DNA of 64,000 nt from Bacteroidota bacterium (GCA_030684395.1 JAUXTT010000011.1:124001-188000); one strand, 5' to 3'; positions 1 through 8,964 are shown, numbered from the stretch's first letter. A program made the numbers and translations. The notes: generated by a model not told the origin, from the letters alone.

Positions 1-1110
1 TTCTCCTACCAGCAAAACGGAGAGGAAATCTTTAATGAAGATGTAGACGTTTCAACGGACATTGCTTACGATGAAATTCAAAAAGACCTCAAACTTAAAC
101 CTCATAACTTATGCCAGGGAATTTTGATGGATTACGACAGTACAAAAGTGAATGATTTGATTTTGAGGTTAGCTATTCTTGATAATTACAAAGATAAAAA
201 AGGAAGTTCAAAAACAGCGTTTAAGATCTTAACGAAAGATGGTGTTTATTACGAAGGAATAACTGAGGAAGACGGAACGTATAAAGATATCTTACTTGAA
301 AAAAATCATGATTATGATATTGTTTTAGCAAACAGTCCAAAAATCAAATCTCATTTTACCACTAAAGGTGTAACCGGCGGTAACCTTGATAAGGTTCTTT
401 ATCTGGATGGAAAAGAAGCTCCAAAAGAATCAAACATTGTATTAAATGTATTGGTGTTAAACAGCAAAAAGAATAAAAAACCTGTTGCTAATGCCGGAGT
501 TTCTTTAGTCGGTACAAATGGAAGTAAATATTCAGGAGCTACAGACAACAAGGGAAAACTTACCGACATTCACCTTGACCCCGAAACCAATTATGAATTG
601 ACTGCTGAAAGCGATGGCATTGTTTCAGCAAAATCCTTAGTTTCAACCACAGGAGTTAAGAAGAATAAAACTTTTAATCAAACTATTTATCTTGAAAAAT
701 CCGGGGACAATACTCAAATTCCGGATAACAGCGAGGTTGCAGGCACAAACTTTAAATTCTACTTCAAATACAATATGAATGAAGTAGATGAACAAGCTCC
801 TGAATATATTGAGTTTATTACGAATTTAGTGAAAATGAAAGAAAAATCAGGCAAAGTAAAACTAAAAATACTTTCAAGTGCTTCTAATGTTCCTACAAAA
901 ACATTTGATTCTAATATAAGTCTTTCGGAAAAACGTGCTAAATCTACTTCTGATAAGATTGTGAACTCATTAAAAGCTAAAGGAATTAGCGCTTCTGATA
1001 TTGATGTTACTATCGAAAAAACTATTGTTTCCGGTCCCGCTTATTCGGGCGATGCAAGTAATACCGAAAAATATGGTAAGTATCAATATGTGAAAGTGCA
1101 GGCATTCTAA
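1..1110 (+). CDS. PorE-like envelope protein, C-terminal part (5' end outside window)
   Basis: The reading frame is open from base 1, so this gene is cut by the window edge; the TTG at 124 is not a real start. The visible part holds two carboxypeptidase-regulatory-like beta-sandwich stretches (for example GATDNKGKLTDI) and a C-terminal domain resembling OmpA peptidoglycan-binding domains, with SSASNVPTKTF followed by LSEKRAK and ending KYGKYQYVKVQAF. The same ending occurs in the complete protein at 53174-55507, so the two are paralogues and the missing N-terminus is probably TPR plus PD40 propeller. The likely role is an outer-membrane or periplasmic protein that touches peptidoglycan. A terminator follows directly. 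Confidence 0.8.
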   Translation, partial: FSYQQNGEEIFNEDVDVSTDIAYDEIQKDLKLKPHNLCQGILMDYDSTKVNDLILRLAILDNYKDKKGSSKTAFKILTKDGVYYEGITEEDGTYKDILLEKNHDYDIVLANSPKIKSHFTTKGVTGGNLDKVLYLDGKEAPKESNIVLNVLVLNSKKNKKPVANAGVSLVGTNGSKYSGATDNKGKLTDIHLDPETNYELTAESDGIVSAKSLVSTTGVKKNKTFNQTIYLEKSGDNTQIPDNSEVAGTNFKFYFKYNMNEVDEQAPEYIEFITNLVKMKEKSGKVKLKILSSASNVPTKTFDSNISLSEKRAKSTSDKIVNSLKAKGISASDIDVTIEKTIVSGPAYSGDASNTEKYGKYQYVKVQAF

Positions 1111-1141
1111 ATAAAACAGTCAAAAAATTACTACCTTTGAG

Positions 1142-1175
1142 AACCGATTTTAACTAAAGTCGGTTTTCTTTTTTA
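1142..1175 (+). terminator. Rho-independent terminator after the PorE-like gene
   Basis: A 10-bp stem (1142-1151 with 1156-1165, one U-G pair, 4-nt loop) starts with AACCGA, closes with TCGGTT, and is followed by a T-rich tract. It lies just upstream of the ATG at 1177. Confidence 0.75.
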
Positions 1176-1176
1176 T

Positions 1177-1917
1177 ATGACAGCCGAAAAAAATAAATGG
1201 TTCGAAACCTGGTTTGATACTCCTTACTATCATACCCTTTATTTTAAACGCGATACTAAAGAGGCTGAAGGCTTTATTTCTACTTTGGTAAAACACCTAA
1301 AGCCGGTTCCGGATAGCAAATGCTGGGATCTTGCTTGCGGAAAAGGAAGGCATTCGATAATACTTAATAAACAAGGTTTATTTGTAATTGGAACCGACCT
1401 ATCCGAACAGAATATTCTTTATGCAGGGCAATTTGAAAAAGAGGGACTCGAATTTTACCGATTAGATATGCGCTCGCCATTTCGAACCAATTATTTTGAC
1501 TACGTTGTTAACTTATTTACCAGTTTCGGTTATTTCGAAAAAAAATCAGACGACCTTAAAGTCTTTAAATCCGTATATGATTCACTAAAGCAAGGCGGTT
1601 CTTTCATCTTTGATTACCTTAATGGTTCAATGATCCTTAATTGCCTGGTAAAAAATGAAACAAAAGAAATAGATGGAGTTCAGTTCACTATTTCAAAGGA
1701 ATTTGTAAAAGGCCGAATACAAAAGTACATCAATATAAAAGATGGTAACAAGGAACTTAATTTTCAGGAATCACTAACAATATACAACAAAGAGGAGATT
1801 TTGGCTTATGCTACTTCTGTTGGGCTAACTTGCAAAGAAGTATTCGGAAATTACAATATGGAAGCGTTTAACGCGGAACAATCTGACCGCATGATATTTA
1901 TATTTATAAAAAACTAA
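1177..1917 (+). CDS. Class I SAM-dependent methyltransferase
   Basis: The 246-aa protein has the Rossmann SAM-binding motif I WDLACGKGRHS near residue 50, then GTDLSEQNI (motif II region) and DYVVNLFTSFGYF (acidic/post-II region). This fits the Methyltransf_11/25 class of small-molecule methyltransferases; the substrate cannot be told from sequence. Its stop codon overlaps the ATG of the next gene (TAATG at 1915-1919), so it is probably translationally coupled to the ZIP transporter, though no functional link is obvious. Confidence 0.85.
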   Translation: MTAEKNKWFETWFDTPYYHTLYFKRDTKEAEGFISTLVKHLKPVPDSKCWDLACGKGRHSIILNKQGLFVIGTDLSEQNILYAGQFEKEGLEFYRLDMRSPFRTNYFDYVVNLFTSFGYFEKKSDDLKVFKSVYDSLKQGGSFIFDYLNGSMILNCLVKNETKEIDGVQFTISKEFVKGRIQKYINIKDGNKELNFQESLTIYNKEEILAYATSVGLTCKEVFGNYNMEAFNAEQSDRMIFIFIKN

Positions 1918-2660
1918 TGCCTGACTTAATAAGCACACTACTCTTACTTTTTCTGCCTGTATTGGCATGCGGGCTATTGGTATTTAAATTTAAAATATCA
2001 GATACTAAACTCAAACTGATTCTGGCTTTTAGTGCCTCCTACCTGCTCGCATTATCCTTTTTGCATTTACTTCCTGAAGTGTTTAGCAAAGGTGATGAAC
2101 ACATTGGGTTGTTTATTTTAGTCGGATTTTTTATTCAGTTATTTCTCGATTTCTTCTCCACAGGTATTGAACACGGACACATTCATGTTCATAAACACCA
2201 TAATAAAAAATTCCCCGTAGCTATTTTATTTGGCTTGTATTTCCACTCCTTTCTGGAAGGCCTTCCCGTTTCAGAGATCATGCAACACCAACACGAGCAC
2301 AGTTCGGTTTTAGGGTTTAAAAATTCATTAGTAGCAGGTTTGGTTTTACATAATATCCCAATCTCAATTGCTTTTGTTACTATGCTTAAGCAAATGCATA
2401 TTTCAGTAAAAACCTCTGTCATTTATCTTATTATGTTTAGCTTAATGGCTCCGTTGGGCGCTTGCTTTAGCGAATTGCTTCACGTATTCGGAATCAGTAA
2501 TATTGATTATATAATTAAAATTTCATTAGGTATAGTGATCGGAATATTTTTACATATCTCTACAACCATTATGTTTGAAAGCAGTAACAATCATAAATAT
2601 AATTTTGTAAAAATGGCAAGTATCCTTTTAGGATCAGCCGTTGCCTATTTAATAAGTTAA
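1917..2660 (+). CDS. ZIP family metal transporter
   Basis: The 247-aa polytopic membrane protein has about eight hydrophobic segments. It carries the ZIP hallmarks: LSFLHLLPEVF in an early helix, a cytoplasmic His-rich loop (EHGHIHVHKHH, near residues 85-95), and metal-site helices with HSFLEGLP and LHNIPIS. ZIP proteins move Zn2+, Fe2+ or Mn2+ toward the cytosol; the exact metal is not predictable. It overlaps the upstream methyltransferase by one base and is followed 13 bp later by another methyltransferase, so 1177-3438 may be one operon. Confidence 0.88.
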   Translation: MPDLISTLLLLFLPVLACGLLVFKFKISDTKLKLILAFSASYLLALSFLHLLPEVFSKGDEHIGLFILVGFFIQLFLDFFSTGIEHGHIHVHKHHNKKFPVAILFGLYFHSFLEGLPVSEIMQHQHEHSSVLGFKNSLVAGLVLHNIPISIAFVTMLKQMHISVKTSVIYLIMFSLMAPLGACFSELLHVFGISNIDYIIKISLGIVIGIFLHISTTIMFESSNNHKYNFVKMASILLGSAVAYLIS

Positions 2661-2673
2661 GAATAAAGAAAAC

Positions 2674-3438
2674 ATGTTTCACTTTTTATTACGCACCATA
2701 CCACGGCCAATACTGATCACGTTCAGTTTATGGTTTAGTAAAATTGCCCCTATCATTTATAAAGGAAGTAAATACACAGATCCTATCAGCGGAAAATCGT
2801 ACCGTAAATTTTTACCTTATGGCTATTCCGGAAAAGCGAAACGTAAAAATGTTTTATGCCCGGGGAGCCTGAGTTTAGAACGTCACCGTTTATTGTGGTT
2901 ATATCTGAAAACAAAAACAGACTTCTTTACAAAAAGTTATAAAATGCTTCATATCGCGCCCGAGCAGTGTTTTTATAAATTGTTTAAGGCAATGAAAAAC
3001 CTTGATTACACCACAGGTGATTACAATTCACCTATTGCCGACGTTCATTTCGATTTGCACAACGCTCCTTTTAAAGACAATACTTTTGATGTAATCTTCT
3101 GTAATCACGTATTGGAACACGTAGAGAACGATGCTGTGTGTATGAAAGAACTACATCGGATTATGAAACCGGGCGGATGGGGGATTTTTCAGGTTCCATT
3201 GGATGTTACCAGAGAAAAAACTTACGAAGACCCAACAATTACGAGTGAAGAAGACAGAGAAATACATTTCTGGCAAAAAGACCACGTTCGCTTATTTGGA
3301 TTGGATTATAAAGATCGTTTAGCAGCAGCAGGCTTTGATGTGGCAGTAGATGATTTTGTAAACACTTTAACTCCCGAAGAAGTTGATCGTTATCGTTTAC
3401 CAGCAGGTGAGATGTTGTATGTTTGTAGAAAGAAATAA
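2674..3438 (+). CDS. SAM-dependent methyltransferase, class I
   Basis: The 254-aa protein has a central methyltransferase domain with motif I reduced to MLHIAPEQCFYK, then DYTTGDYNSP and DVIFCNHVLEHVEND, the typical post-I/II region of Methyltransf_11 proteins, and KPGGWGIFQVP. An N-terminal stretch of about 80 residues with a hydrophobic start precedes the fold. The acceptor is unknown; its place before a sugar nucleotidyltransferase and a heptose phosphatase makes a glycan or lipid acceptor plausible, but that is inference. Confidence 0.8.
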   Translation: MFHFLLRTIPRPILITFSLWFSKIAPIIYKGSKYTDPISGKSYRKFLPYGYSGKAKRKNVLCPGSLSLERHRLLWLYLKTKTDFFTKSYKMLHIAPEQCFYKLFKAMKNLDYTTGDYNSPIADVHFDLHNAPFKDNTFDVIFCNHVLEHVENDAVCMKELHRIMKPGGWGIFQVPLDVTREKTYEDPTITSEEDREIHFWQKDHVRLFGLDYKDRLAAAGFDVAVDDFVNTLTPEEVDRYRLPAGEMLYVCRKK

Positions 3439-3454
3439 TGAAAGTGGTTTCGGC

Positions 3455-3535
3455 TACGCTCAACCACCGAGTTTCGATTGCGTGCAACCACCGAGTATAC
3501 CAAAATGAAAGGTGACTGAGCGGAGCCAAAGTCAC
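3455..3535. repeat. Short dispersed palindromic repeat, intergenic
   Basis: Two direct copies of CAACCACCGAG (about 3462-3472 and 3490-3500) are followed by an imperfect palindrome GTGACTGAGCGGAGCCAAAG ending in GTCAC (about 3510-3533). The TGAGCGG...AAAG core resembles the CCTGAGC...GAAGG repeat family found elsewhere in the window. Confidence 0.5.
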
Positions 3536-3543
3536 AACAAAAA

Positions 3544-4263
3544 ATGATAAAAGAAGCCATTATATTAGCAGGGGGATTTGGAACACGGTTACAATCGGTT
3601 ATTTCAGATGTGCCTAAACCAATGGCTCCTGTTAGCAATGAGCCTTTCCTGAATTATTTATTGAGCTACCTTTCTCATTACGGAATAACAAAAGCCGTTC
3701 TTTCCACCGGTTATCTTGAAGAAAAGATTAGGGAATATTATCAGAAAAAAAATAACACTTGGAAAAACATTACACTCTCCTACTCTCACGAAAAAAAACC
3801 ATTAGGAACAGGTGGTGCTATCCGTCAGGCAATGGAGCAATGCGAGGGTGAATATGTTTTAGCAGTAAATGGTGATTCTTTTTTCGATGTGAACCTGAAT
3901 GATCTTTATTCAAAACACTCGTCTCATCATGCTCAGCATACACTTGCATTAAGACATGTTTCAAATGCATCACGCTACGGGGCAGTTGAAACAAAGGAAT
4001 GCAGAATAGTTTCTTTCAAAGAAAAAGAAGACACGCAAAAACCCGGAACGATTAATGGTGGTATTTACATTCTTAAAAAAGAAGATTTCATTAAAGCGAC
4101 TGAAACGGGAATTAATTTTTCTATTGAACGTGACTTTTTTGAAAAACAATTAGCACAACAGCATATTTACGGTTTTGAATACACCGGACAATTTATAGAC
4201 ATAGGAACGCCCGAAGATTTTATACGAGCACAAGATGAGTTTAAGTACTTTACATATAGATAA
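3544..4263 (+). CDS. hddC: Sugar-1-phosphate nucleotidyltransferase, HddC-like (heptose 1-phosphate guanylyltransferase)
   Basis: The 239-aa protein begins with the nucleotidyltransferase signature ILAGGFGTRLQSVISD followed by VPKPMAPV, and has VNGDSFFDVNL for the metal-binding Asp and GTGGAIRQAM after it. This close spacing and length match D-glycero-alpha-D-manno-heptose-1-phosphate guanylyltransferases rather than the longer GlmU or GMP enzymes. Its 3' end overlaps the next gene, a GmhB-like phosphatase, by 29 bp; the two catalyse neighbouring steps of GDP-heptose synthesis, which supports the call. gmhA and hddA are not in the window. Confidence 0.75.
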   Translation: MIKEAIILAGGFGTRLQSVISDVPKPMAPVSNEPFLNYLLSYLSHYGITKAVLSTGYLEEKIREYYQKKNNTWKNITLSYSHEKKPLGTGGAIRQAMEQCEGEYVLAVNGDSFFDVNLNDLYSKHSSHHAQHTLALRHVSNASRYGAVETKECRIVSFKEKEDTQKPGTINGGIYILKKEDFIKATETGINFSIERDFFEKQLAQQHIYGFEYTGQFIDIGTPEDFIRAQDEFKYFTYR

Positions 4264-4774
4264 AACCTGGACACTTTTTTTGGACCGGGACGGTGTGCTT
4301 AATAAGCGCATTGTTGATGGTTATGTAAAAAAATGGGATGAGTTTGAATTTTTGGAAGGTGTGCTGGATGCCTTAAAAATTTTTAATGAAAAATTTGGAA
4401 GGATAGTAGTTGTTACCAATCAACAAGGTATTGGCAAAGGTGTAATGAGAATAGAAGACCTTGAACTCATACACAAAAACATGGTGTATGAAATAACTTA
4501 CTTTAAAGGAAGAATTGATAAAGTATATTTCTCGCCCTATTTAGCTGCTGAAAATCATCCTACCCGCAAACCACAAATAGGAATGGCTTTGCAAGCACAA
4601 AAAGATTTTCCTGAAATTGATTTTGCTAAATCCCTAATGATCGGTGATTCCAAAAGCGATATCGAGTTCGGAAAAAATGCAGGAATGAAAACAGTTTGCA
4701 TTGGAAAAGAAAACAAAGGCAATGCGGATTTTTTGTTTGAAACACTGATTGACTGCGCAAAAGGTTTAAACTAA
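4235..4774 (+). CDS. gmhB: HAD-family D-glycero-D-manno-heptose 1,7-bisphosphate 7-phosphatase-like
   Basis: The 179-aa HAD phosphatase has motif I LFLDRDGVLN (nucleophile and acid/base Asp), motif II VVTNQQGIGKG, and motif III/IV region MIGDSKSDIEFGKNAGMKT. The RDGVLN and TNQQGIG forms are characteristic of the GmhB/histidinol-phosphatase group. It starts inside the 3' end of hddC (29-bp overlap), so the two are co-translated. The Cys-rich Zn loop of classical GmhB is not evident (SPYLAAENHPTRKP replaces it), as in Zn-free relatives. A histidinol phosphatase role is possible, but the hddC context favours heptose. Confidence 0.72.
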   Translation: MSLSTLHIDKTWTLFLDRDGVLNKRIVDGYVKKWDEFEFLEGVLDALKIFNEKFGRIVVVTNQQGIGKGVMRIEDLELIHKNMVYEITYFKGRIDKVYFSPYLAAENHPTRKPQIGMALQAQKDFPEIDFAKSLMIGDSKSDIEFGKNAGMKTVCIGKENKGNADFLFETLIDCAKGLN

Positions 4775-4819
4775 AAAAATCGACCACTTATAAAGTCAAA
4801 TAGACCATTTGCCCAAAAC

Positions 4820-4852
4820 TTGAGTCATTTAACCTCATTACTATTATATTTG
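4820..4852 (+). promoter_or_regulatory. Bacteroidetes-type promoter for the T9SS cargo gene
   Basis: TATATTTG (4845-4852) matches TAnnTTTG, with TTG 22 bp upstream (4820-4822). The ATG is at 4867. Confidence 0.55.
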
Positions 4853-4866
4853 AACAAACTAAAACC

Positions 4867-7686
4867 ATGAAAAAAACACTACTATTACTATTGGTACTGA
4901 TTTGCCAATTAAGTTCCGCCCAAAATGGGTTTAACAATTACCTGTGTACTCTTACCAATGGCACTTCACAATTTTTAAATAAAAGTAGTTTAACTATAGA
5001 TAATTCAGGCAATAAATGGATAGGATTTAAAAGAATAAACACAAGTTCTTTAAGTCTGTTAAGATATGATGGATCGATCTGGACCAATTTCACATCCAAC
5101 ATAAACGCTCCTGTTCTTGCCTTAGAAACAGACGCAACAGGAAATGTATGGATTGGGACTTTAAACGCGGGATTGATAAAGTACGATGGAGCAACTTTCA
5201 CTTCTTTTACAAGAAGTAATTCAGTCATTGTCAGTGATACAATTACCTCTTTAGCGTTTATCAATAATAAATTATATATCGGATCATATAATGGTTTTTC
5301 AGAGTACGATGGAATCAATTACACTAATTTCTCCCGGGCAAATTCAGGCTTATCCTCAGATAGCATTTTCTGCTTTACTGCCGAAGCTTCTCAAATATGG
5401 ATAGGAACGCATAAAGGGTTAAATAATTATAACGGCACCAATTCAATCAGCTATATTGGAAGCAATGATACGATTAATGCCATTGCCTTGGATGCTGCCA
5501 ACAATAAGTGGCTGGGAACAAATTCAAATGGTTTAGTAAAGTATAATAATTCAAGTTATGTTAATGTAAGCACTCTGATCCCGGATGTGTTTGGCGGATC
5601 TATTCCAAAAAAAATCGTTTCTCTTACAACAAGCACTTCAGGCAATATCATTGTTAATGTCCAACGGGTTTATGATGCTTATACTGCAGTTTGTGGCTTA
5701 ATGGAAATTATGCCAAACAATTCCTATCAATTATACCTTTATGATTACAATCGTATGAATGGTGGTTGCTACTTCAAAAAGGATCAAAATGGAATTATCT
5801 ATTTTATTGATCATAAGCTTCAAAATACAAGTACACCCGCTCTGTATCAAACAAAAACTTTCCTTCATTCATTTGATCAATCTCAATTTAATGCTTCAGC
5901 TGCCATATCACAAATAACCCCTGAAAACACGCAATATCTTGATATCAACATGGTAAAAGCCGGTTGCAACCCAAGCGGAGATATGCATACTGATGGTGAA
6001 GGAAACCTTTACGAAGTGCCAAAAGGAACAGGTTTAAGTCCGATTAAAGCAACAAATATCTGGATCGGAGGATATGCCGGGAATGACTTAAGGGTTGCTG
6101 CAAATACTGAAAGTAATGCTGGAGAAGACACTTGGCCTGGAACAATTCATACACTAAATGGGACTACCGATTCAACAAATGCACAACTTTTCAATCGAGT
6201 ATGGAAAATTAATCGCTTTGATATAGAAAATTTCAATTACAACTTTGCAGCCGGTAACGTTCAAAATGGTTCGTACACAATACCCACCGATATTTTAGAG
6301 TGGCCAGGCAATGGAAGTTTCGGAAATGATCCTCTTGCACCTTATTTTGATTACAACAATGATATGCATTATGATGCGCACGATGGAGACTACCCTCTGG
6401 TTAAAGGCGATCAAATGCTGTGGTGGGTTTATAATGACGCATTGTCAGCCCACACATCAAGCGGCTCATTGAATCCGCTAAACGTTCAGGTAATGGCTTC
6501 GGCGTATGCATACACTTGCCCTACAGTTGCTGATAGCGATAAGGTAATAAACTATACAACATTTTATAATTATCGCATCAGAAACAAAGGCACTAATCCT
6601 ATTGACTCAATGTATATTGGAATTCGTTCAGAAGTAGATCTGGGTTTTTATAATGATGATTATATTGGTTGTGATGTTGAGAATAATTTTTCCTATGTAT
6701 ATAATGGGGATAATTACGATGAGGATGCGGTGAATACAATAGGAGAATTTAAGTCTGGTTACAAATCAAACACTCCATTCCTCTCGTGTAACCTCTTAAG
6801 AGGTCCAGGAGCAGATCCGGATGACGGAAAAGATAACGATAGGGATGGTTGCATTGATTGTACATTCTGGATAGACTCAAGCTATGTTCCTCCATTTCTT
6901 GCATCAGCCAACGACGACACCTTAAATGAACGCATTCCTATGTCCAAATTTACTTATTACAACAATGATTTCAGTAATATGGGTAATCCAACTACATTAA
7001 AACACTATTATAATTATATGACCGGTTCTTGGAAAAATGATTCAAGAATGAGATATGATAATGCAGCGGGAACCTCAACAAGTACTTTTACCCCGGTTTG
7101 TGATTATGTATTCCCCGGCAATTCAGATTTAGCTATTGGTTATGGTGTGGGAGGTACTCCTACTAATCCTAATACTACAACAACTACATGGTCTGAAATA
7201 ACAGCAAGCAACTCTCCTGGCAACAGAAGAATGCTAACCAGTGTTGGAAAGGTTACATTTATGCCCGGGCAAACACAGGAACTTGATTTTGCTTATGTTT
7301 TTACTCAGGATAGTGCTACATTAGTAAATGGTAATCTATACGCTAGAGTTGTTTCCGATAACAAAAAAATAAAAAAGTGGTTCAGAGACAATAATGCTCC
7401 AAGTTGTTTGGATCTGAGTGGTGTTGGTTTGAAAGAACAAACTAATCAAATTAAAATGGCTGTGTATCCAAATCCTGCTAATAATGTATTGAATATAGAT
7501 GCGGGAAGCAGCAATACCATAACCGGTATCAAAGTAATGGATATTTTAGGGAAAGAAATTTCTTCACAAAGTAAAGTAAACAGCTCTTCACTGCAATTAA
7601 CTATTTCTTCTCTTCAAAGTGGTGTTTACCTATTACATGTAACAACTGAGAAAGGAACTTACTTCGGTAAATTCATTAAACAATAA
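4867..7686 (+). CDS. Secreted T9SS cargo protein with two-component-regulator-type propeller repeats
   Basis: The 939-aa protein has a Sec signal peptide (MKKTLLLLLVLICQLSSAQ). Residues about 45-230 contain at least five propeller-blade repeats of the form NxWIGTxxGLxKYDG, as in sensor-type two-component propellers. A long central region follows with an Asp-rich DPDDGKDNDRDGCIDC stretch that may bind calcium. The last 80 residues are a type A T9SS sorting domain (VYPNPANNVLNIDAG, then GVYLLHVTTEKGTYFGKFIKQ). It is therefore expected to be exported and anchored or released at the cell surface. Specific function unknown. It is a single gene between its own promoter and terminator. Confidence 0.88.
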   Translation: MKKTLLLLLVLICQLSSAQNGFNNYLCTLTNGTSQFLNKSSLTIDNSGNKWIGFKRINTSSLSLLRYDGSIWTNFTSNINAPVLALETDATGNVWIGTLNAGLIKYDGATFTSFTRSNSVIVSDTITSLAFINNKLYIGSYNGFSEYDGINYTNFSRANSGLSSDSIFCFTAEASQIWIGTHKGLNNYNGTNSISYIGSNDTINAIALDAANNKWLGTNSNGLVKYNNSSYVNVSTLIPDVFGGSIPKKIVSLTTSTSGNIIVNVQRVYDAYTAVCGLMEIMPNNSYQLYLYDYNRMNGGCYFKKDQNGIIYFIDHKLQNTSTPALYQTKTFLHSFDQSQFNASAAISQITPENTQYLDINMVKAGCNPSGDMHTDGEGNLYEVPKGTGLSPIKATNIWIGGYAGNDLRVAANTESNAGEDTWPGTIHTLNGTTDSTNAQLFNRVWKINRFDIENFNYNFAAGNVQNGSYTIPTDILEWPGNGSFGNDPLAPYFDYNNDMHYDAHDGDYPLVKGDQMLWWVYNDALSAHTSSGSLNPLNVQVMASAYAYTCPTVADSDKVINYTTFYNYRIRNKGTNPIDSMYIGIRSEVDLGFYNDDYIGCDVENNFSYVYNGDNYDEDAVNTIGEFKSGYKSNTPFLSCNLLRGPGADPDDGKDNDRDGCIDCTFWIDSSYVPPFLASANDDTLNERIPMSKFTYYNNDFSNMGNPTTLKHYYNYMTGSWKNDSRMRYDNAAGTSTSTFTPVCDYVFPGNSDLAIGYGVGGTPTNPNTTTTTWSEITASNSPGNRRMLTSVGKVTFMPGQTQELDFAYVFTQDSATLVNGNLYARVVSDNKKIKKWFRDNNAPSCLDLSGVGLKEQTNQIKMAVYPNPANNVLNIDAGSSNTITGIKVMDILGKEISSQSKVNSSSLQLTISSLQSGVYLLHVTTEKGTYFGKFIKQ

Positions 7687-7694
7687 GAAATAAA

Positions 7695-7735
7695 AAAGGG
7701 GCTGTCTCAAAAGTAGAGAACGGCCTCTTTCTTTT
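7695..7735 (+). terminator. Terminator with shared GGCTGTCTCAAAAG motif
   Basis: A stem with wobble pairs runs from AAAGGGGCTGTCTC to GAGAACGGCCTCTTT, followed by CTTTT. The left arm and loop (GGCTGTCTCAAAAG) recur in the terminator at 41222-41250 on the other strand. Confidence 0.65.
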
Positions 7736-7858
7736 AAATTACTACACTCACAGTGCATTCCTGCTGTATTACACTCTCATTGTTCTACAGATTTGAGGTA
7801 AATCTTACATATGTTGTTTATTAAGGCAAGCTGATCGGGCAAAAACAATTGCCCGAAA

Positions 7859-7866
7859 TATATTTG
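7859..7866 (+). promoter_or_regulatory. -7 element upstream of the 51-aa ORF
   Basis: TATATTTG fits TAnnTTTG, 20 bp before the ATG at 7887. A small hairpin (TCGGGC 7835-7840 with GCCCGA 7851-7856) lies just upstream. No clear TTG box at the right distance. Confidence 0.4.
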
Positions 7867-7886
7867 TTGTGTAATACTTCAACAAT

Positions 7887-8042
7887 ATGAAAACAACTAA
7901 ACAGGACTTTACTGCAAACCGATTGCTGAATAGGATAAAAAATTTCAGGATTACCGAAGTTGCCCATATACATATTCTTGCATTTTGGATCACCCTGATC
8001 ACATCATTGCTTATGATGCTTTATATGATTTCCAAATGGTAA
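7887..8042 (+). CDS. Small single-span membrane protein, 51 aa
   Basis: This ORF starts MKTTKQDFTANRLLNRIKNF, a basic amphipathic stretch, and ends in one hydrophobic helix (HILAFWITLITSLLMMLYMI) plus SKW. The pattern of a positively charged head followed by a membrane span suggests an inner-membrane microprotein. It has a plausible -7 element at 7859 and a hairpin with T-run directly after the stop (8041-8074), which supports a real transcription unit. No family was recognised. The ORF on the opposite strand here is less convincing. Confidence 0.5.
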   Translation: MKTTKQDFTANRLLNRIKNFRITEVAHIHILAFWITLITSLLMMLYMISKW

Positions 8043-8074
8043 AAGGATTATGAATTTAATTCACCAATCCTTTT
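8041..8074. terminator. Bidirectional terminator between convergent genes
   Basis: AAAAGGATT (8041-8049) pairs with AATCCTTTT (8066-8074); T-rich on the plus side. It overlaps the 3' end of the minus-strand acyltransferase gene. Confidence 0.5.
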
Positions 8075-8964
8075 TCCTTTAATAACTCGTATTTCCCTGA
8101 GTGCTTCCATCTTTTATGGCTCCACAACCAGTTCTCGGGTTGGGTCAGAATATCCTTTTCCAGTTTGCGCGTGTGCATTTCGGTGATCTCCCCATCCTTT
8201 GTATCTTTTGGGTTTTCGCAAAGTACTTCTGCTTCCAACCTATAGTACCCCCGCTTAACGTTTATAACACTAATAAACACTACAGGTTGATTCAACTTAC
8301 GCGCAATTTTTTCTGTTCCGTAAAAAACAGGCGTCTTTTGATTTAAGAATTTTGTCCAGTAGGCACCTTCAGGAGCAGGAGTTTGATCAGCAATAAATCC
8401 GTTTACACAAACAGTATCTTTGTTCTTGATCATTTCCCTTACTACATTCTTCATCTCGATCAATACATTTCCAAAACGACTACGCATATCGTAAAGTAAT
8501 TTATCGAATTGTTTGTTGCTTAGTTGATGATAAACACCGTGCATGGGTTGTTCAACTACTATACTGAATGCATTACTCGCCCATTCCCAGTTTCCGGCAT
8601 GTCCTAAAACAGCTATAGCACTTTTGTTTTCCTTCTTATATTGTGCAAATACGCTTACAACACTCTCATCCAACGCAGCTCTTTTAAGCAATTCTTTGGG
8701 GCTAATAGTGATAAGCTTTATCGTTTCCAAAATGGTATCACACAAATACCTAAAGAATTTGCGTTCCAGTGTTTTTAATTCTTGAGGAGATTTTTCAGGA
8801 AAGGCATTTTGTAAATTCCTCATCACTACTTTTTTCCGATAACCGAAAATGTAATACATCAAAACAAACAAAATATCCGATATACCATACAGTACCCAAA
8901 AAGGCATGATCGAGATCAAATAAATAAGCGGGAGAATAAAAATATAATACAGAACCGCAAACAT
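8056..8964 (-). CDS. Lipid A biosynthesis (lysophospholipid) acyltransferase, LpxL/HtrB family
   Basis: The 302-aa protein has an N-terminal hydrophobic anchor (residues about 5-40) and the acyltransferase HX4E motif HAGNWE (His122, Glu127). Downstream are ADQTPAPEGAYWTKFLNQ and FYGTEKIARKLNQPV, typical of the LpxL/LpxM fold that adds a secondary acyl chain to lipid A at the inner membrane. The stop/start spacing to the upstream LOG gene is zero, so both are probably transcribed together from the right. Acyl specificity cannot be told. Confidence 0.88.
   Translation of the reverse strand: MFAVLYYIFILPLIYLISIMPFWVLYGISDILFVLMYYIFGYRKKVVMRNLQNAFPEKSPQELKTLERKFFRYLCDTILETIKLITISPKELLKRAALDESVVSVFAQYKKENKSAIAVLGHAGNWEWASNAFSIVVEQPMHGVYHQLSNKQFDKLLYDMRSRFGNVLIEMKNVVREMIKNKDTVCVNGFIADQTPAPEGAYWTKFLNQKTPVFYGTEKIARKLNQPVVFISVINVKRGYYRLEAEVLCENPKDTKDGEITEMHTRKLEKDILTQPENWLWSHKRWKHSGKYELLKEKGLVN

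Noticed and set aside
3239-3638. Minus-strand frames over the methyltransferase/hddC junction
   Set aside because: They run through the palindromic repeat and the coding ends of two clear plus-strand genes and have no recognisable domain.
7695-7735. Insertion-sequence end at GGCTGTCTCAAAAG
   Set aside because: The motif can resemble IS ends, but no transposase gene or paired terminal repeat is present, and the sequence folds as a terminator at the gene end.
7805-8002. Minus-strand 65-aa frame
   Set aside because: It overlaps the better supported plus-strand 51-aa gene, which has a promoter element and a following hairpin.
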